Below are positions 8,707 through 17,896 of a DNA stretch of 64,000 bases, piece by piece. The number at the start of each line of letters is the position of its first letter. The stretch's first letter is position 1. The notes beneath the pieces are model-generated. The model ran no database searches, was not told the DNA's origin, and saw nothing but the letters and a program-made list of their open reading frames with translations. This stretch comes from Sphingobium aromaticiconvertens (GTDB lineage Bacteria; Pseudomonadota; Alphaproteobacteria; Sphingomonadales; Sphingomonadaceae): positions 1,855,501-1,919,500 of the forward strand of contig NZ_JBANRJ010000001.1 of NCBI RefSeq assembly GCF_037154075.1. Direction: 5' to 3'. Both the position numbers and the translations under genes were made by a program.

Positions 8707-9303
8707 TTAAGCAACGGCGGGGACGATCCAGGGGCGATCAGTAGCAATTTTCGCTTCATAAACGTCGATCGAATCCGCGCCATCCAGCGTCAGCCCGATT
8801 TCGTCCAGCCCACCCAGCAGGCAATGCTTGCGGAATGGGTCGATTTCGAAGGCGAAGCGGTCCTGAAACTGGGTGGTGACGTTCTGCTGCTCCAGGTCGA
8901 TGTGAATCGGGTCGCCGCCTTGTGCGACCTCCATCAGCCGATCGATCGCCGGTTGCGGCAATACCACGGTCAGGATGCCGTTCTTGAACGCATTGCCCGA
9001 AAATATGTCGGAAAAGCTGGGCGCGATCACCACCTTGACGCCCATGTCGATGAGCGCCCAGGCGGCATGCTCGCGGCTGGAACCGCAGCCGAAATTGTCG
9101 CCTGCGATCAGGATCGGGCTGCCGGTAAAGGCCGGATCGTCAAAGACATTGCCGGGTTCCTGACGCATCGCTTCAAACGCGCCCTTGCCCAACCCGGATC
9201 GCGAGATGGTCTTGAGCCATTTGGCGGCGATGATCATGTCGGTGTCGACATTCTTGACACCCAGCGGATAGGCGCGTCCGTCGATAGTCGTAACCTGGTC
9301 CAT
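8707..9303 (-). CDS. leuD: 3-isopropylmalate dehydratase small subunit
   Basis: This 198-aa swivel-domain subunit of isopropylmalate isomerase (leucine biosynthesis, cytosol) contains [24 protein letters not shown] N-terminal motifs and the conserved [13 protein letters not shown] loop that binds substrate. It pairs with LeuC encoded upstream. Its ATG overlaps the stop of a 37-aa ORF (TGATG), so translation is probably coupled. Length matches the family (about 200 aa). Confidence 0.97.
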   Translation of the reverse strand: MDQVTTIDGRAYPLGVKNVDTDMIIAAKWLKTISRSGLGKGAFEAMRQEPGNVFDDPAFTGSPILIAGDNFGCGSSREHAAWALIDMGVKVVIAPSFSDIFSGNAFKNGILTVVLPQPAIDRLMEVAQGGDPIHIDLEQQNVTTQFQDRFAFEIDPFRKHCLLGGLDEIGLTLDGADSIDVYEAKIATDRPWIVPAVA

Positions 9304-9416
9304 CAGTGTGTTCGCTTCGCCTCCACAGGCGCAGTATCTTCGGCGCGACCGAGGCCGGCGGCCATTGCTGCGCTTGCCAGTGCGCCCAATGCAAGCACCC
9401 AGAATACCTTCTTCAT
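9303..9416 (-). CDS. 37-aa hydrophobic peptide encoded between leuC and leuD
   Basis: Start [20 protein letters not shown] and a short polar tail ([17 protein letters not shown]) give a signal-peptide-like or single-pass membrane peptide. Its ATG overlaps the leuC stop (ATGA, 9413-9416) and its stop overlaps the leuD start (TGATG, 9301-9305). The three frames are thus joined without a gap, which makes translation likely and means the peptide fills exactly the space between the two subunits. I do not know a function. It could be a coupling ORF that sets LeuC:LeuD stoichiometry, or a real small membrane protein. Confidence 0.65.
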   Translation of the reverse strand: MKKVFWVLALGALASAAMAAGLGRAEDTAPVEAKRTH

Positions 9417-10864
9417 GCGACCATCTCCCCCTTTTGTCCCATTAATTCGCGCACGTCCGTCAATCGGCCCGTCAGCGCCGCTGCGGCGGCCATGGCGGGC
9501 GAGACGAGATGCGTCCGCGATCCCGGACCTTGACGGCCCATGAAATTGCGATTGCTGGTCGAGGCGCAGCGCTCTCCCGCGGGCACCTTGTCCGGGTTCA
9601 TGCCCAGGCAGGCCGAACAACCCGGTTCGCGCCATTCAAAACCTGCATCGGTAAAAATGCGGTCCAGCCCCTCGGCCTCGGCCTGACGCTTGACCAGACC
9701 GGAGCCGGGCACGACCAGCGCCTGCTTGATGCCGCTGGCGATATGCTTGCCGTCAACTATGGCGGCTGCGGCGCGCAGATCCTCGATCCGGCTGTTGGTG
9801 CAACTGCCGATGAAGATATGTTCGACGGTCACGTCCTGAATACGCTGGCCGCTGTGCAGGCCCATATAATCGAGCGCCTTGGCAGCGGCGGCGCGCTTGG
9901 ATGCATCCTCGAAACTGTCGGGATCGGGCACGGTGCCTGTCACGGCCACGACATCTTCCGGGCTGGTGCCCCAGGTGACGTTGGGGGCAATGGTCGCCGC
10001 GTCGATGAACACCGATTTGTCGAAGGCGGCGCCTTCGTCGGTCGCGAGCGTTTTCCACCAGGCGACAGCGGCGTCGAAGTCGGCACCCTTGGGCGCCATC
10101 GGGCGACCCTTGATGTACGCGAAAGTCGCCTCGTCGGGCGCGAACAGTCCGGAGCGTGCGCCAGCCTCGATCGACATGTTGGCGACGGTCAGCCGCCCTT
10201 CGATGGTCATCGCCTCGAAGGTCGAACCGCGATATTCCATGACATAGCCGGTGCCACCCGCCGTGCCGATGCGGCCGATGATGGCGAGCGCGACATCCTT
10301 GGCTGTTACGCCAAAGCCCAGTTCGCCCTCGACCCGGACTTCCATCGTCTTCGACTGCTTGAGCAGCAGCGTCTGGGTGGCCAGCACATGCTCGACCTCG
10401 CTGGTACCGATGCCGAACGCCAGCGCGCCCAATGCGCCGTGCGAACTGGTGTGACTGTCGCCGCAGACCATCGTTGTGCCGGGCAGGGTAAAGCCCTGTT
10501 CCGGGCCGATCACATGGACGATGCCCTGTTCGGCATCTGTCGCGCCGATCAGGCGAACGCCGAACTCCGGTGCATTGCGTTCCAGTGCGGCAAGTTGCTG
10601 CGCGCTTTCCGGGTCGGCGATGGGGATACGGTTGCCCGCCGCGTCGCGCCGTGCCGTGGTCGGCAGGTTGTGATCGGGGACCGCCAGCGTCAGATCAGGC
10701 CGGCGCACCTTGCGCCCAGCGAGGCGAAGCCCCTCAAACGCCTGCGGACTCGTCACTTCATGGACGAGGTGCCGGTCGATATAGATGAGGCAGGTTCCGT
10801 CCGGGCGACGCTCAACAACGTGCGCGTCCCAGATCTTCTCGTAAAGGGTGCGGGGTTTAACCAT
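9413..10864 (-). CDS. leuC: 3-isopropylmalate dehydratase large subunit
   Basis: This aconitase-family subunit of 483 aa isomerises 2- to 3-isopropylmalate using a [4Fe-4S] cluster. The cluster ligands are visible: Cys355 in GSCTNSR and Cys416/Cys419 in CSACLGMN. Substrate-site motifs include [17 protein letters not shown] and the C-terminal [18 protein letters not shown]. It is the first gene of the leuC-ORF37-leuD operon. The ATG at 10864 follows a 90-base gap from the GST gene on the same strand. Length is typical (465-480). Confidence 0.98.
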   Translation of the reverse strand: MVKPRTLYEKIWDAHVVERRPDGTCLIYIDRHLVHEVTSPQAFEGLRLAGRKVRRPDLTLAVPDHNLPTTARRDAAGNRIPIADPESAQQLAALERNAPEFGVRLIGATDAEQGIVHVIGPEQGFTLPGTTMVCGDSHTSSHGALGALAFGIGTSEVEHVLATQTLLLKQSKTMEVRVEGELGFGVTAKDVALAIIGRIGTAGGTGYVMEYRGSTFEAMTIEGRLTVANMSIEAGARSGLFAPDEATFAYIKGRPMAPKGADFDAAVAWWKTLATDEGAAFDKSVFIDAATIAPNVTWGTSPEDVVAVTGTVPDPDSFEDASKRAAAAKALDYMGLHSGQRIQDVTVEHIFIGSCTNSRIEDLRAAAAIVDGKHIASGIKQALVVPGSGLVKRQAEAEGLDRIFTDAGFEWREPGCSACLGMNPDKVPAGERCASTSNRNFMGRQGPGSRTHLVSPAMAAAAALTGRLTDVRELMGQKGEMVA

Positions 10865-10954
10865 GATCTTTTTCCCCTAGACCCAGACCGTGCGGGATTA
10901 AAGGGGAAAATCGGTGGGAATCCCGGATGATCGTTTGCTGGAGCCTGAGTTTTT

Positions 10955-11644
10955 CTATGTCGCCCGATAGTCGGCGATGATCCGGCCCGCTGCGCGGACC
11001 TCTGCTTCATGGGCCTCTTCTCTCCAGGTTTCGGCCAGCGCGGTGGCTTCCCATTCCCGCATGGCGGGGAGGGCGAGCAAATGATCGACCCAGGCCTGCC
11101 CGATCGGGCCGACGTTCAGGCCATAGGTGCGAATGCGGAAGGCGACCGGCGCGTAGAAGGCATCGGCGGCGGTGAAAACGGGACCGGCAAGGAAGGGGCC
11201 GCCGAAGCGATCCAGCCCCTCGCTCCATAATTCGGTGAGGCGGGCGACATCCTTTTGCAGGGCCGGTGAGGGCCGGGCAAGTTCCACCCGGACGCCGACG
11301 TTCATCGTGCAGTCGTTGCGCAGCGCGGTGAAGCCGCTGTGCATTTCGCAACCCGCAGATTGCGCCCAGGCGCGGGCGGCTTCGTCCGTCGGCCAGACGG
11401 CGGGAAAGCGGTCGGCGAGGTAGAGGGTGATACCCAGCGAGTCCCAGATCGTCCGGTCCCCATCGATCAGCGCGGGCACTAGGCCAGTGGGGGAAAAGCT
11501 GCGGAAGGCGGCATAGTTGGTGGTGGCGAAAGGTTCGACGCGATCGTTGAACGGGATGTCCAGCGCCTTCATGAGAATCCAGGGGCGCAGGGACCAACTG
11601 GAATAATTGCGGTTGGCCGTCACAAGTTCAAAGGTCACGATCAA
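10955..11644 (-). CDS. Glutathione S-transferase family protein
   Basis: This 229-aa protein has an N-terminal thioredoxin-fold domain with NYSSWSLRPWILMKALDI (the Ser-rich active loop of the zeta/YfcF-like type) and GLVPALIDGDRTIWDSLGITLYLADRF, where V-P and D-S bind glutathione. An all-helical C-terminal domain follows, ending with the helix that contains the conserved Asp of FTAADAFYAPVAFR. It is a soluble enzyme and the substrate is not predictable. It is read in the same direction as leuC, 90 bases upstream of it. Confidence 0.88.
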   Translation of the reverse strand: MIVTFELVTANRNYSSWSLRPWILMKALDIPFNDRVEPFATTNYAAFRSFSPTGLVPALIDGDRTIWDSLGITLYLADRFPAVWPTDEAARAWAQSAGCEMHSGFTALRNDCTMNVGVRVELARPSPALQKDVARLTELWSEGLDRFGGPFLAGPVFTAADAFYAPVAFRIRTYGLNVGPIGQAWVDHLLALPAMREWEATALAETWREEAHEAEVRAAGRIIADYRAT

Positions 11645-11851
11645 TGTCCGCTGCTGGAGGTTTTTCTATCTTGCCGAAACCGGTGCGGCAGGAAAGGGCA
11701 ATTTTATTACGTTTAAATAAGGTTGGCTTATGAAAAGGCGGCGTTGGGCTTGGCGGGAAAGTGATGCATGCCTAGTCAAGTTCTTGCTATCGCGGCAGAA
11801 GGCGGTAGCGGGCGCCCGTGCGCCTGCCCCTTCAGTGGATGGAGTTTCCCC

Positions 11852-13663
11852 GTGGACCGACGCCTTTTTCTGACCACGACCGGCGCGAGCGCCATTGCGG
11901 CGGTGACGACATCGCCTGTCTTTGCCCAGCCTGCGGCGCAGGATACGCGGTTGCGCGCGATGCTGGATGGTTTTTTCTATGAGCGGCTGGAGGATGCGCC
12001 TGAACAGGCCACGCGCCTTGGCCTCGACACCGGCGCGCGGGCGGGGCTGCGCGGCAAGTTGAGCGACGTGTCGGCCGCGGGCGTGGCGCGCGATCTGGCG
12101 CGCAGCAAGGTGCAGCTTCGCCAGTTGGGCGGCGTCGATCGGACGAAACTGAGCGCCGCATCGCAGCTCGACTATGATGTGGTCCACTATCAGTTGAGCC
12201 GCGAGATCGGTGGCGAACGGTTCGGCTATGGCGAGACGGCGGGGCGGTATGCGCCTTATGTCCTCAGCCAGTTGACGGGCGCCTATCGCGACGTGCCCGA
12301 TTTTCTGGACTCGCAGCATCGGGTGAAGGATGCGGCGGACGCGGACGCCTATCTGTCACGACTGGAAGCCTTCCCCAAGGCGATGGACGACGAGCTAGGC
12401 CGGCAAAAGGCCGATGCGGCCAAGGGCGTGTTCGCGCCCGACTATATATTGGACACGACGCTGAAACTGCAGGCGGCGCTACGGGATCAGCCCGCCGCGC
12501 AGACCGTGCTGGTTGCGTCCTTTGCGACGAAGCTGGCGGCTGCGGGGTTGTCGCCCGAACGCGCGGCACAGGCCGAAAAGATCGTCGCGGAAGCCGTGTT
12601 CCCGGCGCTCGACCGGCAGCGGGCGCTGGTCGAGCAGTTGCGCGTGAAAGCGACCCATGATGCGGGCGTGTGGCGACTGCCGGAGGGCGAGGCTTTCTAT
12701 GTCGCGGCAGCGGAGGCAGCGACGACCACGCGCCTGACGGGGGACGAAATCCACAGGCTGGGGCTGGAGCAGGTGGCGCAGATCAGCGGGCGGATCGACG
12801 CGATCCTGAAAGCGCAGGGGATGAGCCAGGGCACGGTCGGCGACCGGCTGGTGGCGCTCAATAAGCGGCCCGACCAGCTATTCCCCAACACTGATCCGGG
12901 GCGCGAGGCATTGCTGGCGCAACTCAACGTCCAGGTCAAGGCGATGCAGGCGCGGCTCGGCGAGGCGTTCAATACCGTGCCCAAGGCGCCGGTCGAGGTG
13001 CGGCGCGTGCCGCCAACGATTCAGGCGGGCGCGCCGGGCGGTTATTACCAAAACGCCTCGCTGGATGGATCGCGGCCCGCCATCTACTTCATCAACCTGC
13101 GCGATACGTTTGACCGGCCCAAATTCGGGCTGGCGACGCTGACCCATCATGAGGCGGTGCCGGGGCATCATCTGCAAGTATCGGTGGCGCTGGAATCGGA
13201 CGCGATCCCACTGATCCGGCGGCGCGGTTTTTATAGCGGTTATAGCGAAGGCTGGGCGCTTTATGCCGAGCAACTGGCCGACGAGATGGGGATGTATGAA
13301 GGCGATCCGCTGGGGCAGGTCGGCTATCTGCAATCGCTGTTGTTTCGCGCCACGCGGCTGGTGGTGGATTCGGGCATGCATGTGAAGCAGTGGAGCCGGG
13401 AAAAGGCGACCGACTATCTGATCGCCACGACCGGTATTGCGCGCGGTCGCAGCCAGGGCGAGATCGATCGCTACACCGTCTGGCCGGGGCAGGCGTGCAG
13501 CTACAAGATCGGCCATACGGTCTGGAACGACCTGCGCGAGGAGGTGAAGAAGGCACGGGGCGCGAAATTCGACCTGAAGGCTTTCCATGAGGTGCTGACA
13601 ATGGGCGCCATGCCACTGGATACCTTGAAGCAGGCCGTGCGCGAGCGGATGCGGGTGGCCTGA
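11852..13663 (+). CDS. DUF885 family exported metalloprotein (M3-like peptidase fold)
   Basis: The product is 603 aa from GTG 11852, supported by GGAG 7 bases upstream. Earlier in-frame sequence to 11768 reads Cys/Gly-rich and not coding-like. The N-terminus DRRLFLTTTGASAIAAVTTSPVFAQ is a Tat-like or Sec signal peptide, so the protein is periplasmic. The body is DUF885: H433-E434 in HHEAVPGHHLQ with H439, plus SGYSEGWALYAEQLADEMG giving a further Glu, are the presumed zinc site, and RFKxxTGI-like ATTGIARGRSQGEIDRY follows. The family is thought to be metallopeptidases of uncertain substrate. A bidirectional terminator separates it from the convergent aceA. Confidence 0.88.
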   Translation: MDRRLFLTTTGASAIAAVTTSPVFAQPAAQDTRLRAMLDGFFYERLEDAPEQATRLGLDTGARAGLRGKLSDVSAAGVARDLARSKVQLRQLGGVDRTKLSAASQLDYDVVHYQLSREIGGERFGYGETAGRYAPYVLSQLTGAYRDVPDFLDSQHRVKDAADADAYLSRLEAFPKAMDDELGRQKADAAKGVFAPDYILDTTLKLQAALRDQPAAQTVLVASFATKLAAAGLSPERAAQAEKIVAEAVFPALDRQRALVEQLRVKATHDAGVWRLPEGEAFYVAAAEAATTTRLTGDEIHRLGLEQVAQISGRIDAILKAQGMSQGTVGDRLVALNKRPDQLFPNTDPGREALLAQLNVQVKAMQARLGEAFNTVPKAPVEVRRVPPTIQAGAPGGYYQNASLDGSRPAIYFINLRDTFDRPKFGLATLTHHEAVPGHHLQVSVALESDAIPLIRRRGFYSGYSEGWALYAEQLADEMGMYEGDPLGQVGYLQSLLFRATRLVVDSGMHVKQWSREKATDYLIATTGIARGRSQGEIDRYTVWPGQACSYKIGHTVWNDLREEVKKARGAKFDLKAFHEVLTMGAMPLDTLKQAVRERMRVA

Positions 13664-13671
13664 TATAAAGG

Positions 13672-13704
13672 AACGGCCCGGCAGTGCGCGCCGGGCCGTT
13701 CAGT
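13672..13704. terminator. Terminator between DUF885 gene and aceA
   Basis: AACGGCCCGGC (13672-13682) pairs perfectly with GCCGGGCCGTT (13690-13700) over a 7-base loop. It is followed by CAGTTTT on the plus strand and lies just 8 bases after the DUF885 stop. On the minus strand the run of T is weaker. Confidence 0.8.
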
Positions 13705-13793
13705 TTTCCATCCCGCAGGCGGACGATTACTGTCCGCCCCCGGCTCTTTTTGCGGGCTGCACGTCCGCAAAACTTGGTGATCGTGGTTCGGTG

Positions 13794-13850
13794 GCGTTTA
13801 CGCCGCGAACTGGTTCCCCCGCAGCGTTTACGCTGCGAACTGGTTCATAG
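13794..13850. repeat. Short tandem duplication at the 3' end of aceA
   Basis: The end of aceA (GAACCAGTTCGCAGCGTAAA on the minus strand, encoding NQFAA-stop) is followed, after CGCTGCGGGG, by a near copy GAACCAGTTCGCGGCGTAAA. The second copy is outside the reading frame. Unit size is about 30 bases. Confidence 0.7.
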
Positions 13851-15423
13851 TGTTGTGGGTGCCGCCTGCCTTCAATGCGGCTTCACCGGCGAAATAATCC
13901 TTGTGATCGTCGCCAATGTCGCTGCCCGACATATTCTGGTGCTTCACGCAGGCGATGCCCTGCCGGATTTCCTTGCGCTGGACGCCCTCGACATAGCCCA
14001 GCATCCCGGCCTCGCCGAAATATTCCTTGGCGAGATTGTCGGTGCTGAGTGCTGCCGTGTGATAGGTGGGCAGGGTGATGAGGTGGTGGAAGATGCCCGC
14101 CCGTGCCGCCGCATCGCGCTGGAAAGTACGGATCTTCTCGTCCGCTTCCCGACCCAGATCGGTGGCGTCATAATCGGCGCTCATCAACCGGGCGCGATCA
14201 TAGGCGCTGACATCCTTGCCTGCTTCGACATAGGCATCAAAGACTTGCTGGCGGAAGTTCAGAGTCCAGTTGAAGCTTGGCGAGTTGTTGTAGACCAGCT
14301 TCGCATTGGGGATGACTTCGCGGATGCGGTCGACCATCGAGGCGATCTGTTCGATATGCGGCTTTTCCGTCTCGATCCACAGCAGGTCCGCGCCGTTCTG
14401 AAGCGAGGTGATGCAGTCGAGGACGCAGCGGTCCGCGCCTGTGCCTTCGCGGAACTGGAACAGGTTGCTGGGCAGGCGCTTGGGGCGCAGCAGCTTGCCG
14501 TCACGGTTCAGGATGACATCGCCGTTGCGGGCGGTCGCTGGGTCGATCTCTTCGCAATCAAGGAAGCTGTTATACTGGTCGCCAATGTCGCCGGGTTCCT
14601 TGCTGACCGCGATTTGCTTGGTCAGGCCCGCGCCGAGCGAGTCCGTGCGGGTGACGATGATGCCATCGTCGATGCCCAGTTCCAGAAAGGCATAGCGGCA
14701 GGCGCGGACTTTAGCGAGGAAGTCCTCATGCGGGACGGTGACCTTGCCGTCCTGATGGCCGCACTGCTTTTCATCGCTGACCTGATTTTCGATCTGGAGC
14801 GCGCAGGCGCCAGCCTCGATCATCTTCTTGGCGAGCAGATAGGTCGCCTCGGCGTTGCCGAAGCCCGCGTCGATGTCCGCGATGATGGGAACGACATGGG
14901 TTTCATAATTGTCGATGGCGTGGGTCAGGCGCTGGGCCTCGACCTCGTTGCCTTCCTCACGCGCCTTGTCGAGGTCGCGGAATAGCATGCCCAGTTCGCG
15001 GGCATCGGCCTGCTTCAGAAAGGTGTAGAGTTCCTCGATCAGCGCCGGAACGCTGGTCTTTTCGTGCATCGACTGGTCGGGCAGCGGACCGAAGTCGGAG
15101 CGCAGCGCGGCGACCATCCAGCCCGACAGATACAGATATTTCTGCTTGGTCGTGCCGAAATGCTTCTTGATAGCGATCATCTTCTGCTGACCGATGAAGC
15201 CGTGCCAGCAACCGAGCGACTGGGTGTAGTTGGCCGGGTCCAGATCATAGGCGGCCATGTCGCGGCGCATGATCGCGGCAGTATAACGCGCGATGTCGAG
15301 GCCGCTGTTGAAGCGGTTCTGGAGTTTCATGCGCGCGACGGATTCGGCGTTGATGCCGTCCCAGGTGCCGTTCTGGCTGCCGATCAGTTGCTGCGTGCGG
15401 GTGATTTCGTCCTGATAGGCCAT
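13828..15423 (-). CDS. aceA: Isocitrate lyase
   Basis: The glyoxylate-shunt enzyme splits isocitrate to glyoxylate and succinate. The 531-aa length matches the longer (Pseudomonas-type) isocitrate lyases. Motifs include GWMVAALRSDFGPLPDQ, PIIADIDAGFGN (metal site), SDEKQCGHQDGKV with the catalytic Cys in KQCGH, VTRTDSLGAG, WIETEKPH and NNSPSFNW. It is divergent from a ScfR/MccR-type regulator with a palindromic operator in the gap, suggesting control by acetate or fatty-acid supply. The 3' end carries a short duplication covering the last codons (see findings). Confidence 0.97.
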   Translation of the reverse strand: MAYQDEITRTQQLIGSQNGTWDGINAESVARMKLQNRFNSGLDIARYTAAIMRRDMAAYDLDPANYTQSLGCWHGFIGQQKMIAIKKHFGTTKQKYLYLSGWMVAALRSDFGPLPDQSMHEKTSVPALIEELYTFLKQADARELGMLFRDLDKAREEGNEVEAQRLTHAIDNYETHVVPIIADIDAGFGNAEATYLLAKKMIEAGACALQIENQVSDEKQCGHQDGKVTVPHEDFLAKVRACRYAFLELGIDDGIIVTRTDSLGAGLTKQIAVSKEPGDIGDQYNSFLDCEEIDPATARNGDVILNRDGKLLRPKRLPSNLFQFREGTGADRCVLDCITSLQNGADLLWIETEKPHIEQIASMVDRIREVIPNAKLVYNNSPSFNWTLNFRQQVFDAYVEAGKDVSAYDRARLMSADYDATDLGREADEKIRTFQRDAAARAGIFHHLITLPTYHTAALSTDNLAKEYFGEAGMLGYVEGVQRKEIRQGIACVKHQNMSGSDIGDDHKDYFAGEAALKAGGTHNTMNQFAA

Positions 15424-15515
15424 GGCCCTGATCCCTCTTGCGGTCGTGATGTGATGGCAATGGGATAAGCGACCTTATTGCGCTGCGGCAGGCCTTGCGC
15501 GGTTCAGTTGTCGAT

Positions 15516-15546
15516 CTTTACAAAATATTCGTGTAAAGTTGTAAAG
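15516..15546. promoter_or_regulatory. Likely operator between aceA and its divergent regulator
   Basis: CTTTACAA (15516-15523) and TTGTAAAG (15539-15546) form a perfect 8-base inverted repeat, with a third related half-site GTGTAAAG at 15531-15538. It lies 21 bases before the regulator start and about 93 bases before aceA, well placed to control both. Members of this regulator family bind TTTGCAAA-like repeats, so the match is suggestive rather than exact. Confidence 0.65.
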
Positions 15547-15566
15547 TTCTGCACTTGGAGCTTTGC

Positions 15567-16979
15567 ATGGCCAATGAACGTCCAGTCTATATGGGGCCAC
15601 GCCTGCGCCAGTTGCGCCGGGAATTGGGGTTGACGCAGGCCGACATGGCCGCTGATCTTGAGATTTCGGCCAGCTATGTGGCGTTGCTGGAGCGTAACCA
15701 GCGACCGTTGACCGCCGACATGCTGCTACGCCTCGCGCGCACCTATCGCATGGATATGGCTGAACTGGCGGGTGATGGCGGCGCGGAGCAGACCGCCCGG
15801 TTGCAGGCGGTTTTGAAAGATCCGATGTTCGGCGATATCGACCTGCCCTCGCTCGCCAGCGCCGACGTCGCGGTCAATTATCCCGGCATCACGGAGGCGC
15901 TGTTGCGGGTCTATACCGCCTATCAGGAGGAGCATCTGGCGCTTGCCGACCGGGGAACGGGGGGTGAGGATGTCGAGGATGCAGCCGATCCGGTTGCTGA
16001 ATCGCGGCGCTTTCTGGCGGCGCGGCGCAACAGTTTTCCCCTGCTGGACGATGCGGCGGAGAAGCTGGCGGGGGCTGTGGCGGACGCCGGGGGCGCGGCG
16101 GGGTGGTTGAAGGCGATCCATAATCTGCGCGTGCGACGGCTGCCGTCGGAGGTGATGGCGGGGTCGATGCGGCGACTGGACAAGCATCGCGATGCGGTGC
16201 TGCTGGACGATGGGCTGGACGGGGCTAGCCAGTCGTTCCAGTTGGCGCTCCAAATCGTCTATCTGGAGATGCGTCGGACGATCGACGCGCTGCTGAAGGA
16301 CGGGCAGTTTGCTAGCCAGGAGGGCGAGCGGCTGACCCGGCGGGCGCTGGCCAGCTATGCCGCCGCCGCGCTGCTGATGCCCTATGGAGCCTTCGCCAAG
16401 GCGGTCGAGGCAAAGCAATATGATGTGGAGGCCCTGGCCCGGCAATTCGGCACCAGCTTCGAACAGACCGCGCATCGACTGACCACGCTCCAGAAGCCGG
16501 GGCAGGAGCGGGTGCCCTTCTTCTTCCTGCGGGTCGATCAGGCGGGCAATGTCAGCAAAAGGCTGGACGGCGCTGGCTTTCCTTTCGCCCGCCATGGCGG
16601 GTCATGCCCGCTCTGGTCCGTGCATCGGGTGTTCGAGACGCCCCGGCGGATCGTCACCCAATGGCTGGAGCTGCCGGACGGCCAGCGCTTCTTTTCGATC
16701 GCGCGGACGGTGACGGCGGGCGGTGGGGCATGGGGGGCGGCGAAGGTAGAACGGGCGATCGCCCTATGCTGTGCCGCCGAGCATGCCGGGCGGCTAATCT
16801 ATACGCACGGGGAAGGGGAGGCGCCTTCGTCCCCGTCTGCCCCGACACCCATCGGAGTCACCTGTCGCCTGTGTCATCGCAGCGCCTGCATGGCACGTTC
16901 CGCGCCGCCGATCGGCCGGTCGATGCTGCCCGACGATGTGCGACGGACGCATGCGCCCTTTGGCTTTGCGGACGGATGA
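15567..16979 (+). CDS. XRE-family short-chain fatty acyl-responsive regulator (ScfR/MccR/RamB type)
   Basis: The product is 470 aa. An N-terminal HTH_3 domain (MGPRLRQLRRELGLTQADMAADLEISASYVALLERNQRPLT) is followed by an IrrE-like/DUF2083 region with ASYAAAALLMPYGAFAKAVEAKQYDVEALARQFGTSFEQTAHRLTTL and a Cys-rich C-terminal domain (GGSCPLWSVHRVF, CRLCHRSAC). This layout is that of RamB/MccR/ScfR regulators, which sense short-chain acyl-CoA and control the glyoxylate or methylcitrate pathways. Location divergent from aceA fits. ATG 15567 has GGAG 6 bases upstream; an ATG at 15555 is less likely. Confidence 0.88.
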   Translation: MANERPVYMGPRLRQLRRELGLTQADMAADLEISASYVALLERNQRPLTADMLLRLARTYRMDMAELAGDGGAEQTARLQAVLKDPMFGDIDLPSLASADVAVNYPGITEALLRVYTAYQEEHLALADRGTGGEDVEDAADPVAESRRFLAARRNSFPLLDDAAEKLAGAVADAGGAAGWLKAIHNLRVRRLPSEVMAGSMRRLDKHRDAVLLDDGLDGASQSFQLALQIVYLEMRRTIDALLKDGQFASQEGERLTRRALASYAAAALLMPYGAFAKAVEAKQYDVEALARQFGTSFEQTAHRLTTLQKPGQERVPFFFLRVDQAGNVSKRLDGAGFPFARHGGSCPLWSVHRVFETPRRIVTQWLELPDGQRFFSIARTVTAGGGAWGAAKVERAIALCCAAEHAGRLIYTHGEGEAPSSPSAPTPIGVTCRLCHRSACMARSAPPIGRSMLPDDVRRTHAPFGFADG

Positions 16980-17020
16980 TTATTAGCATTTCGGTAATAT
17001 CGGTGCGGCAGGGAAGGGGC

Positions 17021-17392
17021 ATGTACAGCATTCGCTTCCGATCCGATCTCAACCTGCTGGATATTGCCTGGTCGGCGCAGTTCACGCCGGACGAGGTCGC
17101 GAACTATGCGCGCGACCTGAAGGCCCGCTTCGTGGCGGAAGGATTCCGGCCCGGCTATCGCCTGCGAATGGACATGAGCGACAGTGCGGTGCAGCCGCAG
17201 GAGGCGCTGGCGGCCTTTCAAGCCAATATGAGTGATTTTCCCAAAGCGAGCCGCATCGCCATCGTCACGCCCAGCGTCATCGCCCGGATGCAAGTGCGGC
17301 GCATCATGACCCAGCCCTATTTGCGGATTTTTGCGCAGGCCGAGCCAGCGCTGGTCTGGCTGCTGGATGAACGAGCGATAGTCCCTGCCTGA
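17021..17392 (+). CDS. Hypothetical protein, possibly SpoIIAA/STAS-like fold
   Basis: A 123-aa product starts at ATG 17021, preceded by GGGAAGGGG. An alternative in-frame ATG at 16976 overlaps the regulator's stop (ATGA) and would add 15 hydrophobic residues, so coupling to the regulator is possible. The protein alternates strands and helices (MYSIRFRSDLNLLDIAWSA, FTPDEVANYARDLKARFVAEGF, RIAIVTPSVIARMQVRRIMT) reminiscent of STAS/SpoIIAA-like domains, but no signature is certain. No signal peptide is seen from 17021. Confidence 0.6.
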   Translation: MYSIRFRSDLNLLDIAWSAQFTPDEVANYARDLKARFVAEGFRPGYRLRMDMSDSAVQPQEALAAFQANMSDFPKASRIAIVTPSVIARMQVRRIMTQPYLRIFAQAEPALVWLLDERAIVPA

Positions 17393-17491
17393 CGACTTAT
17401 GCGACCAATCCGTGCTGCAGCGCGGTGGTCCGAGTCCGACCTGTGATGACCGTTAAGGATTTGGTTACAAATATTGCCATATTCTTAACAA

Positions 17492-17875
17492 ATGGGGTCA
17501 ATAAATATTATAGAACATAGCGGTTGGGCCAGGAGAGGCCTTTTTTTTGGCGGGATCGTGCTGCTTGCCTGCGCACCGTCAGCGGCGCTGGCGCAGGAAC
17601 CGGCCAGCAGTGCCAGCATCCTCATAACGAATGGGACCAGCGTGCCGCTGGCCTGTCGCCTGCGAACGGAGGCGACCGTGTGGACCGACCATCAAACAAT
17701 CGCGCCTGACTATGCGCTGACCTGGCCCGCCGCAGCCGGAGTCCGATCCTATCTGGAATGTAGTCCGCCGGTCAGTGCAACGGTCTATGAGATCGTCACC
17801 GGGCAGCGCTACATCCTTATCAAGGACAAGAAGCGGCCGGGGGTGGAATTGCGGACAATGGCGCCGGAAAAATGA
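17492..17875 (+). CDS. Hypothetical secreted protein
   Basis: This 127-aa product has a hydrophobic N-terminal stretch (GLFFGGIVLLACAPSAALAQ) ending in a signal peptidase site, so it is exported. The mature part, about 90 aa, has two Cys (PLACRL, YLECSPP) that could pair and a beta-rich pattern (ASILITNGTSVPLACRLRTE, TVYEIVTGQRYILIK). I do not recognise the family. No clear ribosome site precedes ATG 17492. It stands in an AT-richer region convergent with ruvC. Confidence 0.55.
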   Translation: MGSINIIEHSGWARRGLFFGGIVLLACAPSAALAQEPASSASILITNGTSVPLACRLRTEATVWTDHQTIAPDYALTWPAAAGVRSYLECSPPVSATVYEIVTGQRYILIKDKKRPGVELRTMAPEK

Positions 17876-17896
17876 AAAGGGCCGTTCGCCGCGCGC

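Noticed and set aside
9509-10930. 473-codon plus-strand frame antisense to leuC
   Set aside because: leuC on the other strand has all cluster ligands; the antisense product is rich in Arg/His/Gln with no recognisable domain.
13684-14985. 433-codon plus-strand frame antisense to aceA
   Set aside because: Same reason: aceA is unmistakable and the antisense translation has no family features despite hydrophobic stretches.
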